Below, piece by piece: positions 59,045-64,000 of a stretch of DNA of 64,000 nucleotides; position 1 is the stretch's first letter, and each line of letters starts with the position of its first letter. The notes below the pieces were generated by a model. That model had not been told where the DNA came from. It saw nothing but the letters and a program-made list of their open reading frames with translations, and made no database searches. Location of the stretch: the NCBI RefSeq assembly GCF_014648475.1, contig NZ_BMRE01000006.1, positions 1 to 64,000 on the forward strand. The letters run 5' to 3'. Made by a program: the position numbers and the translations under genes. Source of the stretch: Lentzea flava. Its GTDB lineage: Bacteria; Actinomycetota; Actinomycetes; Mycobacteriales; Pseudonocardiaceae.

Positions 59045-60970
59045 ATGGGTGCTATTTCGACGGGTTTGCTCGTGCTGATCGCCGTGGTCGTCGTCGTGCT
59101 GATCCTGGCGATGATCACGTTGAGCAGGCTGTTCAAGAAGTGTGAGCAGGGCAAGGCGCTGATCGTCTCGAAGATGCGCAAGGTCGACGTGACCTTCACC
59201 GGCACAGTCGTCCTACCCGTGCTGCACAGATGCGAGACGATGGACATCTCGGTGAAGACCATCGAGATCCGCAGGGCCGGCAACGAAGGCCTGATCTGCA
59301 AGGACAACATCCGCGCCGACATCCGCATCACGTTCTTCGTGCGGGTGAACAAGACGGTCGAGGACGTCATCAAGGTGGCGCAGGCGATCGGCACCGAGCG
59401 CGCGAGCCACGAGAGCACGCTGCAGGAGCTCTTCAACGCCAAGTTCTCCGAGGCGCTCAAGACCGTCGGCAAGCAGCTCGACTTCGTCGACCTCTACACC
59501 CACCGCGACGAGTTCCGCGACCGGATCGTCCAGGTCATCGGCACCGACCTCAACGGCTACAGCCTCGAGGACGCTGCCATCGACTACCTGGAGCAGACGC
59601 CGCTCAAGCAGCTCGACCCGGCGAACATCCTGGACGCGCAGGGCATCCGCAAGATCACCGAGCTGACCGCGATCGAGCACGTCAAGACCAACGAGTTCAC
59701 CCGCAACGAGGAGAAGGAGATCACGCGCCAGAACGTCAGCGCGCGTGAGGCGATCCTCGAGCTCGAACGGCGCCAGGCGGACGCGGAGATCAAGCAGAAG
59801 CGCGAGATCGAAACCGCCCGCGCGCAGCAGGAGGCGGAGACCCAGAAGGTCCAGGCCGAGGAACGACTCAAGGCCAACACCGCGTTCCTGCGCACCGAGG
59901 AACAGCTCGGCATCCAGGCCGAGAACAAGGCCCGCGAGATCGCCGTGGCGGAGAAGAACCGCGAGCGCGTGATCGCCGTCGAGACCGAGCGCATCGAGAA
60001 GGACCGCATGCTGGAGGTCATCGCCCGCGAACGCGAGACCGCGCTGCGCATGATCGAGAAGGACAAGGAGCTCGAGCACGAGCGCCGCGCCATCGCCGAC
60101 CTGGTGCGCGAGCGGGTCGCGGTCGAGAAGACCGTGGCCGAGCAGGAGGAGAACATCAAGCGCCTGCGTGCGGTGGAGGAGGCCGAGCGCGAGCGCCAGC
60201 AGATCGTGATCCGTGCCGAGGCCGAGGCGCAGGAGTCGCTGGTCAAGGACATCAAGGCCGCCGAGGCCGCGGAACAGGCCGCGCAGCACAAGGCCCGCGA
60301 GGCCGTCGTGCTCGCCGAGTCCCGCCAGCAGGCCGCCGACCTCGACGCCCGCGCCAAGATGCGGCTCGCCGAGGGCATCCAGGCCGAGACCGCCGCGGCC
60401 GGCCTCGCGAACGTGCAGGTCAAGGAACGCGACGCCGAGGCCATCGAGAAGATCGGTCGTGCCGAGGCAGTGGTCGACCGCGAGAAGGCGCTGGCCGATG
60501 CCGAGGGCATCAGGGAACGCCTCAAGGGCGAGGCGGAAGGCCTGTCGCACAAGGCGGAGGCGATGGCCGCGCTCGACTCCGCGACCCGCGAGCACGAGGA
60601 GTACCGCCTGCGTCTGGAGGCCGAGAAGGAGATCAGGCTGAAGGGCATCGACGTGCAGCGCCAGGTCGCGGAGGCCCAGGCGATGGTGCTGGCGTCCGGA
60701 CTGGAGAAGGCCAACATCGACATCGTCGGTGGCGACACGATGTTCTTCGACAAGATCGCCAGTGCGATCACCGCGGGCAAGCAGGTCGACGGGTTCGTCG
60801 GCGGCTCCGACGTCGTGCAGGCGCTGGGTGCCAAGTGGATGGACGGGACGGCGAGCTTCCCCGAGGACCTGACCAAGATCCTCAGCTCGTTCACCACGGG
60901 TGACGCGCAGAACCTGGCCGCCGCCCTGGCCCTGACCCAGATGGCCAAGAACAACGGCCAGCCCGCATGA
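59045..60970 (+). CDS. Flotillin family protein (YqiK-like)
   Basis: A 641-residue SPFH-domain protein. A membrane anchor (about 7-27) precedes the SPFH domain (about 30-205), then a long Glu/Ala/Arg-rich coiled coil (about 225-545) and a C-terminal flotillin domain (VDGFVGGSDVVQALG). It should form oligomeric membrane microdomain scaffolds. It overlaps the start of the DUF3686 ATPase gene (ATGA), so the two are coupled. Confidence 0.92.
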   Translation: MGAISTGLLVLIAVVVVVLILAMITLSRLFKKCEQGKALIVSKMRKVDVTFTGTVVLPVLHRCETMDISVKTIEIRRAGNEGLICKDNIRADIRITFFVRVNKTVEDVIKVAQAIGTERASHESTLQELFNAKFSEALKTVGKQLDFVDLYTHRDEFRDRIVQVIGTDLNGYSLEDAAIDYLEQTPLKQLDPANILDAQGIRKITELTAIEHVKTNEFTRNEEKEITRQNVSAREAILELERRQADAEIKQKREIETARAQQEAETQKVQAEERLKANTAFLRTEEQLGIQAENKAREIAVAEKNRERVIAVETERIEKDRMLEVIARERETALRMIEKDKELEHERRAIADLVRERVAVEKTVAEQEENIKRLRAVEEAERERQQIVIRAEAEAQESLVKDIKAAEAAEQAAQHKAREAVVLAESRQQAADLDARAKMRLAEGIQAETAAAGLANVQVKERDAEAIEKIGRAEAVVDREKALADAEGIRERLKGEAEGLSHKAEAMAALDSATREHEEYRLRLEAEKEIRLKGIDVQRQVAEAQAMVLASGLEKANIDIVGGDTMFFDKIASAITAGKQVDGFVGGSDVVQALGAKWMDGTASFPEDLTKILSSFTTGDAQNLAAALALTQMAKNNGQPA

Positions 60971-63900
60971 CTCAGTTGGACGCCGGCACGTACGAGGTGC
61001 TGCGGGCGAGGCTGGCCGACCAGGCCGCCGAACTCGCCCGCAGCACCGAGGCGCTGAACGCCCAGCGCGTCGAGACGTTCGGCAGCACCGCGCTCGAACT
61101 CGTTGCCACGGAACGGATCCGCACCGAGAACAACTGCGTGCCGCGTGACATCGTCCCGCTCGGCGAGCAGATGTTGTTCGGCTACAACGTGTTCCTCGGT
61201 CTCAAGCAGGAGACCACGGTCGCCGACGTCTTCGCGGTCCACGGCAAGGACTTCGGCGCGGTGCACGCCGACTTCCTCGAAGACCCGAGGTTCCTCAAGG
61301 ACTTCGCCGAGCTCTACCGCTACTACCGCGACACCCGGCTGCTCCAGCTGCGGATCGTCGAGTCGCGGCTGCTCGCGGTGTTCCAGACCGGCGCGCGGAT
61401 CGAGGACATCCGCGTGCTGCGCTGGGACGTCGCGGTCGACGGCACCGTCACCTACCTCGACAACCGGGGCGACCGCGACCACGTGTTCCCGCCCGCGCAC
61501 GACTTCACGTGGGTCGAGACCACCCGTGAGCAGCACGTGCTCGGCAGGCACCCGCACATCGCGATCGAGAACGAGGTCTTCGTCGAAACGGTCGGCGGCA
61601 CGCTGACCGTCAAGATCGAGAACAACACCGAGACCGGCGAGGGCGTTTACGACGAGCCCGTCGACGAACCGTTGCAGAGCCTCGCGGACGCCGACGTGCA
61701 CTACGCCCGCGTCGGCCCGCTGATCCTGCTGCGCATCCGCCCGTACAACGAGACGGTCTGGCGGCACCTGGTCTTCAACACCCGCACCAAGGCCGTGGCC
61801 AGGCTCGACGGCATCGGCCAGGCCTGCCAGCGGCTGCCGGAGGACCAGGGGATCATCTTCCCCGGCGGCTACTACCTGGTGACCGGCGCGGACAAGACGT
61901 TCGACGTGGACACGGAAGACCTGGAGTTCGAGCGGGTCATCCGGTCGGCGAACGGCGAGGACGTGCTCTTCGTCTACCACGCCCGCCGCGAGGGTCGCAG
62001 CTTGTTGTTGCCGTACAACGTGATCCGCAAGGAGGTCGCGACCCCGATCACCTGCCACGGCTACTCGCTCTTCGCCGACGGCACGCTGGTGATCTTCCGC
62101 GAGACGAGTTCCGAGCCGGTACGCGTGCACCCGATGCAGGTGTGGCGCACGCCGTTCGTCCAGGACGAGGTGCTGCCGGAGCAGGCAGGTCCGCTCGCCC
62201 GCATCGGCAACGCCGAACTGGTCCGCGGCATCTCGGACTGCCTGAGCGTCACCCGCATGGCCGCCGAGATGACCCCGAGCGCACCGGTGTTCGAGGGCCT
62301 GATCGCGTTGTGCACCAGGGTGATCGACAGCGTCCACTGGCTCGCCGAGCTGGGGCTCAAGGACGACGTGCTCGCCGTCCGGGCCACGGCCGAGCAGGTG
62401 CTGGACGAGTTCGAGGCCGTCCGCAAGCTCACCGAGCACGCCGCAGAGCAACTCCACACGGCGTCCGAGAAGCTCTCCTCGCTGATCAGGCTCGCCAGGT
62501 CCGCCGCACCGCGCAGCGCGGACGAGTGGGTTCGCCTGCTGGCCGATCTGCGGTCGGCCCAGGGTCGCCTGATCACGCTCAAGGACCTGAAGTACGTCGA
62601 CCTCGCCGAGATCGACCGCCGCGAGGCCGAACTGGTCGAGGAACTGGGCGCGTCGGCACGCCGCGCCGTCGCGTTCCTCAGCGGCGAGGGCGCGTTCGCC
62701 CAGTACCACGAGGAGATCGAGCAGATCGCGGCCGCGGAGCTGAAGACCGCCGCCGAGGCCGAGCCGCTGCGCGAACGCCTGGCGCAGCAACAGGCAGGCC
62801 TGGAGGTGCTGACCGAGGTCGTCAGCACGCTCGACGCCGCCGACACGACCACCCGCACCGCGATCCTGGCCAGCATCAGCGAGGTCCTGGCCGCGGTGAA
62901 CCGCGCACGCGCCACTGTGGACGGTCGCCGCTCCCAGCTCGCGAACGCCGAGGGCAGGGCCGAGTACGCCGCGGAGTTCGCGCTGCTCGGCCAGGCCATC
63001 ACCGGCGCGCTGTCGGTCGCGGACAGCCCGCAGCGCTGCGACGACCAGCTCGGCCGCCTCCTCCTGCAACTGGAGAACCTGGAGTCGCGGTTCGGCGAGT
63101 TCGACGACTTCCTCGCCCAGATCGGTGCCAAGCGGACGGACGTCTACGAGGCCTTCTCCGCCCGCAAACAGACGCTGCTCGACGAACGGGCGCGCAAGGC
63201 CGACAGGCTCGTGCAGTCGGCCGAACGCGTGCTCGGTACGATCCGCCGTCGCGTCGGGAAGCTCACGTCGACCGACGAGATCAACACGTACTTCGCGGGC
63301 GACCCGATGGTCGCCAAGGTCCGCACGGTGGCCGAGGAGCTGCGCAGCCTCGGCGACGTGCGGGCGGACGAGCTCGACGCGAGTCTGCGCGATGCCCGGC
63401 AAGAGGGAGGCCGGGCACTGCGGGACCGGGCCGATCTGTACGACGGCGCGTCGATCGTGCTCGGTCGTCACCGCTTCCCGGTGACGACCGAGCCGATGAA
63501 CCTCACCCTGGTGCCGCGCGACGGCCGGTTGTTCTACGCCGTCACCGGCACCGACTACCGCAGCGAGGTCACGGGTTTCCAGCACACCCGCGGGTTCTGG
63601 GACCAGCTGCTGGTCTCGGAGACGCAGGACGTCTACCGCTCGGAACACCTCGCCGGATGCCTGCTCGGAGAGGGCCGCACCGACGTCGCCGACGCTGCGG
63701 CCGAACGCTACGACGAGGGCTACGAGAAGGGCGTCCACGACCACGACGCCGCGAAGATCCTCGCTGTCCTGCAACGACTGCACGCCGGTGCGGGACTGCT
63801 GAGGTACCCGCCGGCCGCCCGTGCCGCAGCCCAGATCTTCTGGTCCGAACAGCCGGAGGACCAGCGTGCGGTCTGGGCGCGGAAGGCCGAGTCGCTGGCC

Positions 63901-64000
63901 CGTGCCCGCACGATCTTCGGTGGCACGCACGGAATCCCCGAGCTGACGAAGCAGTTCGGCCTCGACGACCTGGCCGCCGAGTACCTGTTCGAGGAGCTCG
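60967..64000 (+). CDS. DUF3686-type DNA repair ATPase (partial, runs off the window)
   Basis: At least 1011 residues, open to the last base and therefore truncated by the window. The N-terminal 350 residues match DUF3686 (VPRDIVPLGEQMLFGYNVF, ARVGPLILLRIRPYNE, GIIFPGGYYLVTG); helical coiled-coil sequence follows (about 470-800). The AAA ATPase part expected at the C-terminus of the family is not reached. It starts on the flotillin stop. The NfeD-flotillin-DUF3686 order recurs in other bacteria, which suggests a membrane-linked function despite the family's DNA repair name. Confidence 0.85.
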   Translation, partial: MTQLDAGTYEVLRARLADQAAELARSTEALNAQRVETFGSTALELVATERIRTENNCVPRDIVPLGEQMLFGYNVFLGLKQETTVADVFAVHGKDFGAVHADFLEDPRFLKDFAELYRYYRDTRLLQLRIVESRLLAVFQTGARIEDIRVLRWDVAVDGTVTYLDNRGDRDHVFPPAHDFTWVETTREQHVLGRHPHIAIENEVFVETVGGTLTVKIENNTETGEGVYDEPVDEPLQSLADADVHYARVGPLILLRIRPYNETVWRHLVFNTRTKAVARLDGIGQACQRLPEDQGIIFPGGYYLVTGADKTFDVDTEDLEFERVIRSANGEDVLFVYHARREGRSLLLPYNVIRKEVATPITCHGYSLFADGTLVIFRETSSEPVRVHPMQVWRTPFVQDEVLPEQAGPLARIGNAELVRGISDCLSVTRMAAEMTPSAPVFEGLIALCTRVIDSVHWLAELGLKDDVLAVRATAEQVLDEFEAVRKLTEHAAEQLHTASEKLSSLIRLARSAAPRSADEWVRLLADLRSAQGRLITLKDLKYVDLAEIDRREAELVEELGASARRAVAFLSGEGAFAQYHEEIEQIAAAELKTAAEAEPLRERLAQQQAGLEVLTEVVSTLDAADTTTRTAILASISEVLAAVNRARATVDGRRSQLANAEGRAEYAAEFALLGQAITGALSVADSPQRCDDQLGRLLLQLENLESRFGEFDDFLAQIGAKRTDVYEAFSARKQTLLDERARKADRLVQSAERVLGTIRRRVGKLTSTDEINTYFAGDPMVAKVRTVAEELRSLGDVRADELDASLRDARQEGGRALRDRADLYDGASIVLGRHRFPVTTEPMNLTLVPRDGRLFYAVTGTDYRSEVTGFQHTRGFWDQLLVSETQDVYRSEHLAGCLLGEGRTDVADAAAERYDEGYEKGVHDHDAAKILAVLQRLHAGAGLLRYPPAARAAAQIFWSEQPEDQRAVWARKAESLARARTIFGGTHGIPELTKQFGLDDLAAEYLFEEL

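Noticed and set aside
59584-63930. A 1448-codon open frame on the minus strand
   Set aside because: It is antisense to the flotillin and DUF3686 ATPase genes, which have recognisable domains and coupled starts. High GC keeps the opposite frame open, and its translation is low-complexity.

Overview
The window is high-GC actinobacterial chromosome. Three things point to a mycothiol-producing, GlnR-controlled actinomycete, most likely Pseudonocardiaceae (Lentzea, Saccharothrix or Actinosynnema type; this placement is inference): a mycothiol synthase gene, an orphan GlnR regulator with PhoP-type PHO boxes, and a gene order matching the Mycobacterium sseC-cysA-thiX-lmeA / glnR-mshD-pst/phoU neighbourhood.

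Left chromosomal part (1-27261). A minus-strand sulfur cluster (DUF1416, rhodanese sulfurtransferase, DUF4395) is preceded by a 25-codon Cys-containing leader peptide. A thioredoxin-LmeA-alpha/beta hydrolase operon follows, then divergent glnR-mshD, the pstSCAB phosphate importer behind a PHO box, and phoU on the other strand with its own PHO box. Next come a very long LytR-CpsA-Psr protein, a diguanylate cyclase, dusB with a lipoprotein gene, a SodC-like protein, several small membrane proteins and an MFS exporter. At 22.7-27.1 kb lies a cluster of unrecognised membrane and exported proteins facing a two-gene TIR operon. Two of the unrecognised proteins share a Gly/Asn-rich motif that may be an assembly signal.

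Mobile part (27262-49708). Two different actinomycete integrative and conjugative elements (AICEs) are inserted in tandem at one tRNA-Lys(UUU) gene. Three copies of a 35-bp core identical to the tRNA 3' half mark the junctions (27262-27296, 37468-37502, 49635-49669). Each element has its own integrase, excisionase, HUH-type Rep, FtsK/TraB-type translocase and GntR regulator. Element 1 (about 10.2 kb) carries a DUF4258/DUF2283 pair, two large nested inverted repeats, a YdcF-like protein, a WhiB-like protein and a Spd-like membrane protein. Element 2 (about 12.2 kb) carries, at its left end, a visibly AT-richer three-gene module. It consists of a PycTM-like membrane effector and two dissimilar nucleotide cyclases, which I read as a Pycsar antiphage system with two cyclases. 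A GntR-HAD-NUDIX operon and a translationally coupled string of small transfer-region genes follow.

Right chromosomal part (49709-64000). An aldo/keto reductase and a secreted serine hydrolase come first. A minus-strand operon (LLM-class oxidoreductase, CobW GTPase, 1490-residue P-loop protein) follows, and the last gene has the layout of a STAND defence ATPase. The window ends in an NfeD-like/flotillin/DUF3686 ATPase operon that runs off the edge.
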